Shown here: positions 33,979 to 44,065 of the stretch, piece after piece
How positions within the stretch are numbered: the stretch's first letter is position 1
How the letters are laid out: the number at the start of each line of letters is the position of its first letter
Source of the DNA: Parapedobacter flavus
GTDB taxonomy: Bacteria; Bacteroidota; Bacteroidia; Sphingobacteriales; Sphingobacteriaceae
DNA length: 64,000 bases
Direction: 5' to 3'
Assembly (NCBI RefSeq): GCF_035818675.1
Contig: NZ_JAYKZZ010000004.1
Coordinates: forward strand, 186,001 to 250,000
The notes under the pieces: model-generated
Database searches by the model: none
What the model saw: the letters and a program-made list of their open reading frames with translations, nothing else
What the model was told of the DNA's origin: nothing
Program-made: the position numbers and the translations under genes

Positions 33979-35301
33979 TTAGTACAGCGTGAACTCAACG
34001 CGACGGTTTTCTTGCCGACCTGCCGCGGTATTGTTGCTCGCAATGGGCTGGTTCGGCCCGTATCCGGTGGCCTCAATGCGTGATGGGTTAGCTCCTTTAC
34101 TTACCAGGTACGCTTTTACCGATTCGGCACGCTCTTTGGATAGCCGCATGTTGGTCTTCATCGACCCCGTATTGTCGGTATGGCCGGCCAATTTTAAACT
34201 GAAGTTCTTCTCGATAAGGAGCGCAGCTACTTTGTTGAGGCTGGCATGTGATGCCGAACGGATGGTGGCTTTCCCAAGATCGAACTCGAGGTTTTGGATG
34301 GCTTCATCCACCACACGGCGGTCATCGTCGGTTACGACAACCTTCTGTACAACCGGCGCTTTTGGTTCGGGTAGCGGGCAGCCAGCACCATCAACTTTTG
34401 TTTTTTCGGGTGTATCCGGACATTTATCGTAGCGATTGGCCACGCCATCGCCGTCGTCATCGGCCAAGTCGGCATACAGCCGCTCAACCTGCTCCTGCAA
34501 TTTGGTGTTTTCTGCTTGCTGTGCTTCCAAAGCTGCTTTTTGTGCGACTATCTCGTCGTATTGAGCTTGGTAGTCCCGCTGCATGGCCGATACCGGATTG
34601 CTGTTGCCCAAAAAAGGCTTGATCTTATCGCCCAATGCAAATTCAACCCCTAGATGGGTGTACGAGAAGATGTCTTTGGAACCACCGGTACCTACGCCGT
34701 CGAAATTTGTCGATTGAACAAGGTTGAGCCGATAGCCGAGATCGATAGCGATATCGGGGGTCACCGCAAACTTAAGTCCTACACCGCCGGGAACGAACAA
34801 CTTGGTGGTTTTTTCGTGTGTAATCGTGGTGCCATTGATTATTGCGGTCGGCTCAAAGGCAAAAGCTCCTAATCCCACATTGACGTAGGGTTTGATAATG
34901 CCTTGGTGGTGCCGCCAGTTGATGTTGGCCAAGGTTATGTTGCCGGAGATCGCGATAGACCAAGGCATCTTGGTTTCGAAGTGGTTATCATTGTTCTCAT
35001 ATGCGCCGGACACTTTGCCGCCTATATATTCTGCTTGAATGCCGAAGCCCGGTAGGATTTGCCGTTTTACATACAGCCCATAGCCGAGGCTTTGTTCGGT
35101 TTTGTCAAACCTGCGGCGCAGGCCGATCAAATTGGATTGGTTGAGCAGGCCTACGTGGGCCCCGATCGACCAGGTACGGTATTCGGATTCCGGTGCGAAG
35201 GGTTTGACATCGTTGATAACAGGTGTTTGCGCCATCAACTGGGTCGAAGCCAGGATGCCTATACCGGCTAGTAATCCTGCTATGGTAAACTTTTTTTTCA
35301 T
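33979..35301 (-). CDS. OmpA-family outer-membrane protein with type-3 thrombospondin repeat
   Basis: 440 residues. Signal peptide at 1-25 (GLLAGIGILASTQLMAQ), then an eight-stranded-type beta-barrel to about residue 235, then a coiled segment (QYDEIVAQKAALEAQQAENT). A calcium-binding type-3 thrombospondin repeat (DDDGDGVANRYDKCPDTP) follows, and finally the OmpA peptidoglycan-binding domain with HTDNTGSMKTNMRLSKERAE and GRQENRRVEF. Anchors the outer membrane to the cell wall. Single gene with its own terminator. Confidence 0.93.
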   Translation of the reverse strand: MKKKFTIAGLLAGIGILASTQLMAQTPVINDVKPFAPESEYRTWSIGAHVGLLNQSNLIGLRRRFDKTEQSLGYGLYVKRQILPGFGIQAEYIGGKVSGAYENNDNHFETKMPWSIAISGNITLANINWRHHQGIIKPYVNVGLGAFAFEPTAIINGTTITHEKTTKLFVPGGVGLKFAVTPDIAIDLGYRLNLVQSTNFDGVGTGGSKDIFSYTHLGVEFALGDKIKPFLGNSNPVSAMQRDYQAQYDEIVAQKAALEAQQAENTKLQEQVERLYADLADDDGDGVANRYDKCPDTPEKTKVDGAGCPLPEPKAPVVQKVVVTDDDRRVVDEAIQNLEFDLGKATIRSASHASLNKVAALLIEKNFSLKLAGHTDNTGSMKTNMRLSKERAESVKAYLVSKGANPSRIEATGYGPNQPIASNNTAAGRQENRRVEFTLY

Positions 35302-35416
35302 TGGTTGTACTTGTTTAATGCAATGCTTTGATTTTGCAAGCTGTTGTGCAATTAACGCGCCAGTTTTGCGCGAATCTCTACTACCTGCTCAGATTGCAAG
35401 TACAGCCAATTTTGAC

Positions 35417-35424
35417 TAAGTTTG
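35417..35424 (+). promoter_or_regulatory. -7 promoter box TAAGTTTG for alaS
   Basis: Exact TAnnTTTG with TTGC 19 nt upstream (35394-35397). Predicted leader about 23 nt. Confidence 0.6.
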
Positions 35425-35451
35425 CACCAACATATCAAACGTTATTTTTCG

Positions 35452-38085
35452 ATGACAAGCAGGGAAATCCGCGAAGCTTTTTTGGCTTTCTTCACTGGTA
35501 AAGGCCACCAAATTGTACCATCAGCTCCAGTGGTAGTAAAGAACGACCCTACGTTGATGTTTACCAACGCGGGCATGAACCAGTTCAAGGATATCTTTTT
35601 GGGGGAAGCGCAAGCGTCCAATTCCCGCGTAACGGACACGCAACGCTGCCTTCGGGTGTCTGGAAAGCATAACGACTTGGAAGAGGTGGGGATTGATACT
35701 TACCACCATACGTTGTTTGAGATGCTGGGCAATTGGAGTTTCGGCGATTACTTTAAAAAAGAGGCGATCGCGTGGAGTTGGGAACTGCTCACCGAAGTGT
35801 ATAAGCTCGATCGCGACCGGTTGTATGTGACCATCTTTGAGGGAGACGCCACAGATGGACTACCCGAAGATGAGGAGGCGTACGGATACTGGCGAGAGTT
35901 GGTTCCCCAAGACCGTATCCTCATGGGTAACAAGAAAGATAATTTTTGGGAGATGGGCGATACGGGGCCGTGCGGCCCCTGCTCGGAGATCCACGTGGAT
36001 TGCCGGCCGGACAGTGAACGTCGTGCCGTAGACGGGAAAACCCTGGTCAACGCAGACCACCCGCAGGTTATTGAGGTATGGAACCTGGTATTCATGCAGT
36101 TTAACCGGCAGAAAAATGGTTCGCTCAAACCGCTTCCGGCCAAACACGTGGATACCGGCATGGGCTTCGAACGATTGGTGCGTATTATCCAAGGTAAACG
36201 TTCCAATTACGACACGGACGTGTTCCAGCCCATGATTGGTTATATAGCCGATAAGACGGGAATCCCTTATGGGAAAGACGAAAAAACCGATATCGCCATG
36301 CGTGTGATGGTCGATCATGTCCGCGCCGTAAGCTTTGCGATTGCCGACGGTCAGTTGCCGTCTAACAATAAGGCGGGGTATGTGATCCGCCGCATCCTCA
36401 GGCGTGGCGTACGCTATGCCTATACCTTTCTTCATTTCAAAGAACCCTTTTTGCATGAGCTGGTACCGTTATTGGCCAAGCAATTTGAGGGAGTGTTTGA
36501 CGAATTGATCGCGCAGCAGGATTTTGTGCAGAAAGTCGTGCTCGAAGAAGAACAGTCCTTCCTCCGCACACTGGTAGCCGGTGTGCACCGCTTTGAGCAT
36601 TACGTTGCGGAGCACCGTGCAATAAGCGGCGCTTTTGCATTCGAACTCTATGATACGTTCGGCTTTCCGATCGATTTGACGGAATTGCTGGCGCGAGAAA
36701 AGGGGGCATCGGTAGATATGGCGGGGTTCCATGAGGCCTTAAATGAACAGAAGAACCGTTCTCGGGCCGCAACGGCCATTGATGCAGATGATTGGGTGGT
36801 TTTGCGGGAGGGAGATGCCGTCGATTTTGTGGGGTATGACCGTCTGGAATGTGATACGGAAATCCTTAAATACCGCAAAATCACCGCCAAAGGCAACAAT
36901 CAATACCAAATTGTACTTGCGGCAACACCTTTTTATGCAGAAGGTGGTGGGCAGGTAGGCGATACGGGACTATTGATAGGTGGCGATGGTAGTCGGCCTA
37001 TCACGGTGACGGATACGAAGCGGGAAAACGGGCTATGGGTACATTATACCAAGGAGCTGCCCGGTAATCTGCAAGAAACATTTCTTGCCAAAGTAGATGC
37101 GGCCAAGCGCCGGGATACGGAAGCCAATCATTCGGCAACCCATTTACTGCATGCTGCACTAAAACAGGTGCTGGGCGATCACGTGAACCAAAAAGGGTCT
37201 TTGGTCAATGCCAATTACCTGCGTTTCGACTTTTCGCACTTTGCAAAGGTAGGCGACGAGGAGTTGACACGGATCGAACGGATAGTGAATGCAAAAGTCC
37301 GCGAGAACATCGCGTTGAAAGAAGAGCGCGGCGTGCCATTCCAGCGGGCCATCGAGGCAGGGGTAACGGCGCTGTTCGGCGAAAAATATGGTGACGAAGT
37401 ACGGGTGATTACATTCGATGACGGATTTTCGAAGGAATTATGTGGCGGCACCCACGTGCGTGCGACGGGCCAGATCGGTTTTTTCAAAATTACTTCGGAA
37501 AGTGCAGTCGCAGCAGGTGTGCGGCGCGTGGAGGCAATCACCGGCGTTGCCGCTGAGCAATTCGTGCACGAGCAAAGTCGCGTGGTTCACAAAATCAATG
37601 AATTACTGAATAACCCCAAAGATTTTGTCTCGGCACTCGACCGGTTGCTGGAAGAAAATAGCTCCCTGAAGAAAGAAGTGGAGCAAGCGCTGGTTGATAA
37701 AGCGCTTCAGCTGAAAGGTGAGCTGGTGGGCAAAGCGCAGGATATCAATGGTGTAAAGGCCATTATAGCACGGGTAAACCTGCCTTCTGCAGATGCGGTG
37801 AAGACATTGTCATATGCGTTGAAAGGCCAGCTCGATAATCTTTTTCTCGTATTAGGTACCGATATCGGCGGAAAGCCCGGGGTCACCGTCGTCATTTCGG
37901 ATGCGTTGGTGAAAGAGCGCAACTGGAATGCGGCGACCATTGTGCGCGAGTTAGCTAAGGAAATAAACGGCGGTGGTGGCGGACAGCCTTTTTATGCCAC
38001 GGCAGGCGGTAAAAATATAAGTGGTTTGGATGGGGCTTTGGCTAAGGCCAAGGCGTATGTGCAGGCTGGGGACCATATAGATTGA
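35452..38085 (+). CDS. alaS: alanine--tRNA ligase
   Basis: Charges tRNA-Ala and edits mischarged Ser/Gly. 877 residues from the ATG at 35452 (MTSREIREAFLAFF), matching E. coli AlaRS (876). Class II catalytic core at 1-240 (MFTNAGMNQFKDIFLG, GDTGPCGPCSEIHVD), editing domain with zinc motif HSATHLLHAAL and ELCGGTHVRATG, and the C-Ala domain ending NGGGGGQPFYATAGGKN. The upstream start at 35422 falls inside the promoter. The thioredoxin-like gene follows after 5 bp. Confidence 0.96.
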   Translation: MTSREIREAFLAFFTGKGHQIVPSAPVVVKNDPTLMFTNAGMNQFKDIFLGEAQASNSRVTDTQRCLRVSGKHNDLEEVGIDTYHHTLFEMLGNWSFGDYFKKEAIAWSWELLTEVYKLDRDRLYVTIFEGDATDGLPEDEEAYGYWRELVPQDRILMGNKKDNFWEMGDTGPCGPCSEIHVDCRPDSERRAVDGKTLVNADHPQVIEVWNLVFMQFNRQKNGSLKPLPAKHVDTGMGFERLVRIIQGKRSNYDTDVFQPMIGYIADKTGIPYGKDEKTDIAMRVMVDHVRAVSFAIADGQLPSNNKAGYVIRRILRRGVRYAYTFLHFKEPFLHELVPLLAKQFEGVFDELIAQQDFVQKVVLEEEQSFLRTLVAGVHRFEHYVAEHRAISGAFAFELYDTFGFPIDLTELLAREKGASVDMAGFHEALNEQKNRSRAATAIDADDWVVLREGDAVDFVGYDRLECDTEILKYRKITAKGNNQYQIVLAATPFYAEGGGQVGDTGLLIGGDGSRPITVTDTKRENGLWVHYTKELPGNLQETFLAKVDAAKRRDTEANHSATHLLHAALKQVLGDHVNQKGSLVNANYLRFDFSHFAKVGDEELTRIERIVNAKVRENIALKEERGVPFQRAIEAGVTALFGEKYGDEVRVITFDDGFSKELCGGTHVRATGQIGFFKITSESAVAAGVRRVEAITGVAAEQFVHEQSRVVHKINELLNNPKDFVSALDRLLEENSSLKKEVEQALVDKALQLKGELVGKAQDINGVKAIIARVNLPSADAVKTLSYALKGQLDNLFLVLGTDIGGKPGVTVVISDALVKERNWNAATIVRELAKEINGGGGGQPFYATAGGKNISGLDGALAKAKAYVQAGDHID

Positions 38086-38090
38086 AAGTG

Positions 38091-39188
38091 ATGAATAGAT
38101 TGAAGGTAATCCTCGGATGGGTCGTTTTATTATTGTCTTCCTGCACCGGTGATGAGGTGTTTGTTATCGACGGACAGGTGCTCAACGCCCAGCGCATACA
38201 AACCGTGGTGCTTTATGAGGGTGAGCGTAAACTGGACTCGGTTTTTCTCGACGAGCAAGGTAGGTTCAAACTGCAGCGTGCGGCATCGCACCCCCGGTTG
38301 CTTACCCTGGAAGCCGGCCAAAGCAGGTATCATCTCATTCTCCAAAACGGCGATCGGATATCGTTCCTGGCCGACCTTGCTAAGCCGGCGGATACGTATG
38401 AAGTGACGGGCTCGCCGCTTTCGAGCAAGATCAAGCAATTTGCGGCGACGTTTGCCGAAAAAGAACGGTTGCAGGTTGAATTGGAGGAATCTTTTGCAGA
38501 ACAGGCCGTCGGATTGGATGACACTGCGCTGATGACGCTGCGACAGCACTTTTTGCAACGGTACCGCGAGCAGGTGGCCGATTACACGGGTGCAGCGGTT
38601 CGCTTTGCCGATGAACACGACGACCTCGCCGGGTTCTATGCCATGACGACGCTCGATACGGAACTGGCCGAAGGCGAGCTGATTGCCTATGCCGACCGTA
38701 TTACCGGCCGGTGGGATGACAACGCCCGGGTACGACGCTTCCTCGAGGAAATGGCCCGGTTGAAGGTGCTGGCGATCGGACAGCCTGCGCCCGATTTTGA
38801 ATCGCTCACACCAAACAACCAACCGGTAAAGCTTTCTGATTTCAAAGGTAAATACACCTTGGTTGATTTCTGGGCATCGTGGTGTGTGCCCTGCCGGCAA
38901 GAGAACCCAAATATTGTGGCGCAGTATCATCGGTTTAAGGACCAAGGTTTTACCGTGCTTGGCGTTTCATTAGACGGTAACCCCGGTGCATGGATGCGGG
39001 CTGTCGAGGCCGATGGCTTGGCGTGGACGCAGGTTTCTGATTTGCAGCAATGGGGCAGCGAAGTGGTGGGCTTATATCGTATACAAGCCATACCCACATC
39101 ATATCTCCTAGACCCCGATGGTATCATTATAGCCAAGAATCTGCGTGGTCCGGACTTGGCAGCTTTTCTGGAAAAGACATTCGAATAG
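38091..39188 (+). CDS. TlpA-type thioredoxin lipoprotein with DUF4369 domain
   Basis: Membrane-anchored disulfide oxidoreductase facing the periplasm. 365 residues: lipobox VLLLSSC (Cys18), a DUF4369 beta domain at about 25-120, a helical linker, and a thioredoxin/AhpC-like domain from about residue 230 with the active site WCVPC (Cys265, Cys268) and cis-Pro in AIPTSYLLDP. This architecture is common in Bacteroidota. The ATG at 38091 follows the alaS stop by 5 bp. Confidence 0.9.
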   Translation: MNRLKVILGWVVLLLSSCTGDEVFVIDGQVLNAQRIQTVVLYEGERKLDSVFLDEQGRFKLQRAASHPRLLTLEAGQSRYHLILQNGDRISFLADLAKPADTYEVTGSPLSSKIKQFAATFAEKERLQVELEESFAEQAVGLDDTALMTLRQHFLQRYREQVADYTGAAVRFADEHDDLAGFYAMTTLDTELAEGELIAYADRITGRWDDNARVRRFLEEMARLKVLAIGQPAPDFESLTPNNQPVKLSDFKGKYTLVDFWASWCVPCRQENPNIVAQYHRFKDQGFTVLGVSLDGNPGAWMRAVEADGLAWTQVSDLQQWGSEVVGLYRIQAIPTSYLLDPDGIIIAKNLRGPDLAAFLEKTFE

Positions 39189-39288
39189 CATACATTTTGC
39201 ATGACGAACGGTGGGGTTTAATGATTTGTTAATATTGATTTAACCATTTGTTGCCCTTATGTACATATTTTAGCAGAAAAATAACACC

Positions 39289-39975
39289 ATGAGTTCCATA
39301 AAGCAAAAGATACTGGTCGTGGACGATGAGCCCGATATCGTGGAGTTGATCGCCTATAACCTCAAACGGGAGGGGTATCAGGTATATACCGCCACTAATG
39401 GGCAGGAGGCTGTAACCACTGCCAAGAAAGTGATGCCGGATTTGATCATATTGGATGTCATGATGCCCAAAATGGACGGGATAGAGGCCTGTCGTATCAT
39501 GCGCGCCATGCCCGAATTCAAGAGTACATTTATGGTGTTCCTCACTGCCCGAAGTGAAGAATATTCTGAAATCGCCGGCTTTAACGTGGGCGCCGACGAC
39601 TACATTGCGAAACCCATCAAACCGCGCGCGCTTTTAAGCCGTATCAACGCGATCCTTCGCCGGAATATGCAAAACGAAGAACCCGTGGATGAGAAACTGG
39701 AAGTCAAGGATCTCGTTATCGATCGGGAGGCGTTTCTCGTGTTTAAAAACGGCGAAAAAATTGTTCTAGCCAAGAAGGAGTTCGAATTACTTTACCTATT
39801 GGCCTCCAAACCGGGGAAAGTATATACGCGGGAGGCCATCCTTAAGAACATCTGGGAAGATGCCGTAGTGGTAACAAACCGAACGATCGATGTACATATA
39901 CGTAAACTACGAGAAAAAATCGGTGAAGATTATGTCGCTACGGTGAAGGGGGTAGGGTACAAGTTCGAACACTAG
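39289..39975 (+). CDS. OmpR/PhoB-type response regulator
   Basis: 228 residues. Receiver domain with the acidic pocket Asp12/Asp13, phosphorylation site Asp56 in PDLIILDVMMPKMDG, the Thr in VFLTAR and the Lys in DYIAKPIKPR. Winged-helix DNA-binding domain at 130-228 (KKEFELLYLLASKPGKVYTR, TIDVHIRKLREKIGEDYVAT). It stands alone: the next gene is hutH on the other strand, and no histidine kinase is in the window. Its regulon is unknown. Confidence 0.93.
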   Translation: MSSIKQKILVVDDEPDIVELIAYNLKREGYQVYTATNGQEAVTTAKKVMPDLIILDVMMPKMDGIEACRIMRAMPEFKSTFMVFLTARSEEYSEIAGFNVGADDYIAKPIKPRALLSRINAILRRNMQNEEPVDEKLEVKDLVIDREAFLVFKNGEKIVLAKKEFELLYLLASKPGKVYTREAILKNIWEDAVVVTNRTIDVHIRKLREKIGEDYVATVKGVGYKFEH

Positions 39976-39984
39976 CTACATCGG

Positions 39985-41550
39985 TTAAGAAATGCCGAAC
40001 GCGTTATCAGCTGTTCGATTAAGATGGATGTCGTGTTCGTCCGCTGCCCGATTTGCTTCTGCTACGAATGCTCCGCTGCGAATCAGTTGTTGGAGCGTGT
40101 TGATGTCGTCGGCAAAAATGCGGTCGCGTTCGGCCAAGGGCACATGGCGCCTAACCAGTGCATGGCAGGTTTCAAGTACGACCGACGAGCGGAGTGGCCT
40201 ACGGAAATCAAGCGCCTGTGCCGCATATAAGAGTTCAATGGCCAAGATATATTCGAGATGGTCGATGATTTTATTCAATTTGCGGCCGCTGATGGAACCC
40301 ATGGAAACATGGTCTTCCTGTCCGAGCGACGTGGGTATGCTGTCGGCACTTGCTGGGAAACAAAGGGTTTTATTTTCGGATACCAACGCCGCGGCGGTAT
40401 ACTGCGGTACCATGAAGCCCGAGTTCAATCCGGCATCCCGAATAAGCAATTTCGGAAGCCCGTAGCGGCCTTCGATGATCAGGTAACAGCGGCGGTCAGC
40501 TATATTTCCCAGTTCAGCAGCACCAATAGCTGCATAATCGAGGGCCATGGCCAGCGGTTGGCCATGGAAATTCCCGCCGCTAATCGTGTCATGCGGGCCT
40601 AAGATAATCGGGTTGTCGGTCACCGAATTGATTTCTATTTCGGTGAGGTCTTTAAGGTGGAGCCATGCTGCCCGTGATGCGCCGTGCACCTGGGGCATGC
40701 ACCGTAACGAATAGGGATCCTGTACGCGCCCGCAGCCGGGGTGTGAATTGGCAATTTCAGAATGATGCAATAATTGCCACAAACGATGGGCAACCAGCTG
40801 ATTTCCGGGGAAAGGCCGTATTTGATGCAAGCGCGCGTCAAAAGGTTGGTAAGAACCCATAAGCCCCTCCAGCGATAAGGCACCGATGATATCGGCGGCT
40901 TCCAAGGCATTATACATCCGGTACAAACCGTGTACCGCGTGGGCAGCAATAAACTGCGTGCCGTTGATCAGCGCCAATCCCTCTTTGGCGGCGAGTTTTA
41001 GTGGAGGCATGCCCCGTGCCTGCAATACTTCTTTTGCAGGCACCACATTCCCCTTATAATGTACTTGCCCAAGACCGATAAGCGGCAGGAAGAGGTGTGA
41101 AAGAGGGGCCAAGTCACCAGAGGCGCCCACTGATCCCTGTTCAGGCACAACAGGGATGATGTCCTGCTCTGCCATCCAGATGATGCGCTCGAGTGTACGC
41201 AGTTGTATGCCCGAATACCCCTGGGCCAATGCTTGCGCCTTGATAATCATCATGGTTTTAGCGACCGATTTGGAAATGGAATTGCCCACGCCAACCGCAT
41301 GGCTTTTGAGTAAGTTATGTTGTAGGTTGGCTGTGTCTTGGGGACTGATGATCGTATCGCAAAGCGGACCGAACCCGGTGTTAATGCCGTATACCACTTC
41401 ATGGTGGTTTACAATATCTTTCACATACGATTCGGATCGATCGATTTTATGCCTGTCTTTTGCAGAGAGCGTGCCGTGGAGCTTACCATGCGTTAGCGCC
41501 ATGGTCTTTCCTATGGTGAGCTGGTCGGTGCCGTATCGGAAATTTTTCAT
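39985..41550 (-). CDS. hutH: histidine ammonia-lyase
   Basis: Deaminates histidine to urocanate. 521 residues from the ATG at 41550 (MKNFRYGTDQL). The MIO prosthetic group forms from Ala143-Ser144-Gly145 in GSVGASGDLAPLSH. Other family motifs present are NTGFGPLCDT, ALINGTQF, NSVTDNPI and QEDHVSMGSISGRK. No other hut gene is in the window, so the pathway is either split or the enzyme has another role. Converges on the response regulator with a 9-bp gap. Confidence 0.93.
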   Translation of the reverse strand: MKNFRYGTDQLTIGKTMALTHGKLHGTLSAKDRHKIDRSESYVKDIVNHHEVVYGINTGFGPLCDTIISPQDTANLQHNLLKSHAVGVGNSISKSVAKTMMIIKAQALAQGYSGIQLRTLERIIWMAEQDIIPVVPEQGSVGASGDLAPLSHLFLPLIGLGQVHYKGNVVPAKEVLQARGMPPLKLAAKEGLALINGTQFIAAHAVHGLYRMYNALEAADIIGALSLEGLMGSYQPFDARLHQIRPFPGNQLVAHRLWQLLHHSEIANSHPGCGRVQDPYSLRCMPQVHGASRAAWLHLKDLTEIEINSVTDNPIILGPHDTISGGNFHGQPLAMALDYAAIGAAELGNIADRRCYLIIEGRYGLPKLLIRDAGLNSGFMVPQYTAAALVSENKTLCFPASADSIPTSLGQEDHVSMGSISGRKLNKIIDHLEYILAIELLYAAQALDFRRPLRSSVVLETCHALVRRHVPLAERDRIFADDINTLQQLIRSGAFVAEANRAADEHDIHLNRTADNAFGIS

Positions 41551-41681
41551 CGTGTATTCACTGTGCTTGACTCGGTAATACGTATGGAAACCGCTTTTTA
41601 CAATGGTAACCAATATTCGTTTTTTTCCAAAATAAAAACCAAATTTTCTCTCGATGATATCGACGGTTACGTCGTATTACT

Positions 41682-41689
41682 TAATTTTG
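41682..41689 (+). promoter_or_regulatory. -7 promoter box TAATTTTG for trmN6
   Basis: Exact TAnnTTTG, 7 nt before the ATG. The calibrated transcription start leaves a leader of about 3 nt. Confidence 0.55.
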
Positions 41690-41696
41690 ACGGGAT

Positions 41697-42410
41697 ATGT
41701 CTGTATTCCGCTTTAAGCAATTTGCAGTTGATCAGTCGGGGTGCGCCATGAAGATAAATACAGATGGCGTTTTGCTAGCTGCTTCGGTGGTGGCCGATTT
41801 GCCCGGACGCATCCTCGACGTGGGTACGGGAACGGGCGTCATTTCCTTGATGCTTGCACAGCGTTTCCCTTCGGCAACGATCGATGCGATAGAAATTGAT
41901 ACATGGGCAGCTGATACTGCCCGGCGAAATTTCGCCGCCTCGCCTTTTGCGGCGAGGCTTATCAGTCACGCCGTATCGTTGGCTGATTTCAAGCCGGACG
42001 CTCCATATGACCTCATTGTATCCAATCCGCCCTTTTTTCTGCGTTCCCTTCAGAACAACGATCGACGGAAACGGATGGCAAGGCATACGGATATGGATTT
42101 TTTCGACGAATTACTAACCCGGTCGAAGCGGTGGTTGGGTGCCGCTGGGCGCTTACAAATCATACTGCCTCCCACACTGGCAGATGTGATCGGGCAGAGG
42201 GCTGCTGAGCAGTATGGGCTCAGTGTACAGTCGACGATGACGATCCGCTCTTTTGCTGCTCATCCACCGATAAGGCGCATTTTGTCTCTTGGCAGGCGGG
42301 TGAAGGAGGGTGTCGACGCTGCCGAACATGAATTCGTTATTTACGCGCACCGTGGTGTCTATAGTCCCGCGTATCACGAATTACTAAAACCGTTTTTTCT
42401 GGCATTTTGA
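41697..42410 (+). CDS. trmN6: tRNA1(Val) (adenine(37)-N6)-methyltransferase
   Basis: Methylates A37 of tRNA-Val. 237 residues: MSVFRFKQFAVDQSGCAMKI at the N-terminus, SAM-binding motif LDVGTGTGVISLMLAQ and the adenine-pocket motif IVSNPPFF, together diagnostic of the TrmN6/YfiC family. The C-terminal strand has QSTMTIRSFAAHPPIRRI. A phosphodiesterase gene follows after 25 bp, possibly in the same transcript. Confidence 0.9.
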   Translation: MSVFRFKQFAVDQSGCAMKINTDGVLLAASVVADLPGRILDVGTGTGVISLMLAQRFPSATIDAIEIDTWAADTARRNFAASPFAARLISHAVSLADFKPDAPYDLIVSNPPFFLRSLQNNDRRKRMARHTDMDFFDELLTRSKRWLGAAGRLQIILPPTLADVIGQRAAEQYGLSVQSTMTIRSFAAHPPIRRILSLGRRVKEGVDAAEHEFVIYAHRGVYSPAYHELLKPFFLAF

Positions 42411-42435
42411 GAATGCCTATCTTCGCCGGTACGGT

Positions 42436-42930
42436 ATGACACGAGTAGGGTTACTTTCTGATACGCACGGATACCTCGACGAATCCGTTTTCATCCATTT
42501 CGATCGGTGCGATGAGATATGGCATGCTGGCGATTTTGGTAATATAGCCGTAGCCGATACGCTAGCGGCCTTCAAACCGCTGAAAGGCGTGTATGGTAAC
42601 ATCGATGGGCACGATATCCGTACCATCTATCCTGAACATTTGCGGTTTACCTGCGAAGCGGTTGATGTGTGGATGACGCATATTGGCGGCTACCCCGGTC
42701 GCTATAGCCCGCAGGTGAAGTCGGCGATCCAACAGGCGCCGCCGAAGCTTTTTATCTGTGGTCATTCCCATATCCTTAAAGTGATGTTTGACCAAAAGTT
42801 ACAATGCCTGCATCTCAATCCGGGGGCTGCCGGGAAGCACGGCTGGCATAAGGTCCGGACGCTTTTGCGTTTTAGCATCGACGGTAACCGTATCGAAAAC
42901 CTGGAGGTTGTCGAATTGGCCGTAAGGTGA
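42436..42930 (+). CDS. YfcE/MJ0936-type metallophosphoesterase
   Basis: 164 residues with the calcineurin-like metal site: LLSDTHGYLDE (Asp and His), DEIWHAGDFGN, YGNIDGHD, and GHSHILK near the end. Members hydrolyse phosphodiesters with Mn or other divalent metals. The natural substrate is uncertain. Cytoplasmic. Probably co-transcribed with trmN6. Confidence 0.88.
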   Translation: MTRVGLLSDTHGYLDESVFIHFDRCDEIWHAGDFGNIAVADTLAAFKPLKGVYGNIDGHDIRTIYPEHLRFTCEAVDVWMTHIGGYPGRYSPQVKSAIQQAPPKLFICGHSHILKVMFDQKLQCLHLNPGAAGKHGWHKVRTLLRFSIDGNRIENLEVVELAVR

Positions 42931-42983
42931 CTGTTGAATTACACTAAGTTTTTGTTTTTTATTTGTTTAGTGGCTTTTTTGGC

Positions 42984-42991
42984 TATTTTTG
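42984..42991 (+). promoter_or_regulatory. -7 promoter box TATTTTTG for fbp
   Basis: Exact TAnnTTTG with TTTG at 42962-42965 (18-nt spacing). Leader is about 41 nt if translation starts at 43037, or about 8 nt if at the in-frame ATG 43004. Confidence 0.55.
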
Positions 42992-43036
42992 TGTCGTTTA
43001 AAAATGGGCTTAAATACACTAACTTTTACTTTTATT

Positions 43037-44065
43037 ATGACGAAAACAACTACATTGGGTCAATTCATCATCGAAAAGCAATCCGATTTCCCGTATGCTA
43101 AAGGGGAGTTGTCGAGGCTCTTGCGCGATATCGGTATCGCAGCAAAAATCGTTAACCGCGAGGTTAACAAAGCGGGGCTTGTTGATATCCTCGGTGACAA
43201 CGGCACAACCAATGTGCAAGGGGAAGGGCAGAAGAAACTGGATATATATGCCGACCAACAATTTATATCGGCGTTGCGGAGCGGAGGCGAGTGCTGCGTG
43301 GTCGCTTCCGAAGAGCACGACGAATGCATCTTCATCAACTCCAGGATATCGCAACATGCGAAATACATTGTCTGCATCGACCCGTTGGACGGTTCGTCAA
43401 ACATCGATGTGAATGTGTCTGTAGGTACCATTTTTTCTATTTACCGACGCATCTCGAGCGATGGACCGGTGAAGCCAGAAGAGATTCTTCAAAAAGGTAT
43501 CCATCAGGTTGCAGCTGGGTATGTGGTATACGGGTCATCAACGATGCTGGTTTATACGACTGGTAAAGGGGTGAATGGATTTACGCTAGACCCTTCCATC
43601 GGTGAGTTCTGCCTTTCACATCCCAATATGCAAATTCCACGTGATGGTACGATCTACTCGATCAATGAAGGTAATTACATCAAGTTTCCGCAGGGGGTAA
43701 AAGATTACATTAAATATTGCCAGATAGAAGATAGTGCAGGGAATAGACCGTATACATCGCGATATATCGGTTCGATGGTTGCCGATGTGCACCGCAACTT
43801 GATCAAGGGTGGGGTTTTCCTTTATCCTACAACGTCATCCCATCCACAAGGTAAGTTGCGGCTAATGTATGAATGTAATCCGTTGGCTTTTATTATTGAG
43901 CAGGCAGGGGGGAAGGCAACGGATGGTTACCGTAGGATATTGGATATCCAGCCTGAGGCCCTGCACCAGCGTACGCCGGTATTCATCGGCAGCATCGAGA
44001 TGGTCGAAAAGGTGGAGGAATTTGTGCAGTTACCAGCAGGGGAAGCGTTGGCGGTAGGGTATTAG
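43037..44065 (+). CDS. fbp: fructose-1,6-bisphosphatase, class I
   Basis: Gluconeogenic phosphatase. 342 residues from the ATG at 43037 (MTKTTTLGQFIIEKQ); an in-frame ATG at 43004 would add 11 residues. Metal-binding motif VCIDPLDGSSNIDVNVSVGT and the catalytic VASEEHDE stretch are clear. Substrate-binding YPTTSSHPQGKLRLMYECNP and the closing Glu in ADVHRNLIKGG-like segment agree with the class I family. The stop overlaps the stop of the converging merR-type gene. Confidence 0.95.
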   Translation: MTKTTTLGQFIIEKQSDFPYAKGELSRLLRDIGIAAKIVNREVNKAGLVDILGDNGTTNVQGEGQKKLDIYADQQFISALRSGGECCVVASEEHDECIFINSRISQHAKYIVCIDPLDGSSNIDVNVSVGTIFSIYRRISSDGPVKPEEILQKGIHQVAAGYVVYGSSTMLVYTTGKGVNGFTLDPSIGEFCLSHPNMQIPRDGTIYSINEGNYIKFPQGVKDYIKYCQIEDSAGNRPYTSRYIGSMVADVHRNLIKGGVFLYPTTSSHPQGKLRLMYECNPLAFIIEQAGGKATDGYRRILDIQPEALHQRTPVFIGSIEMVEKVEEFVQLPAGEALAVGY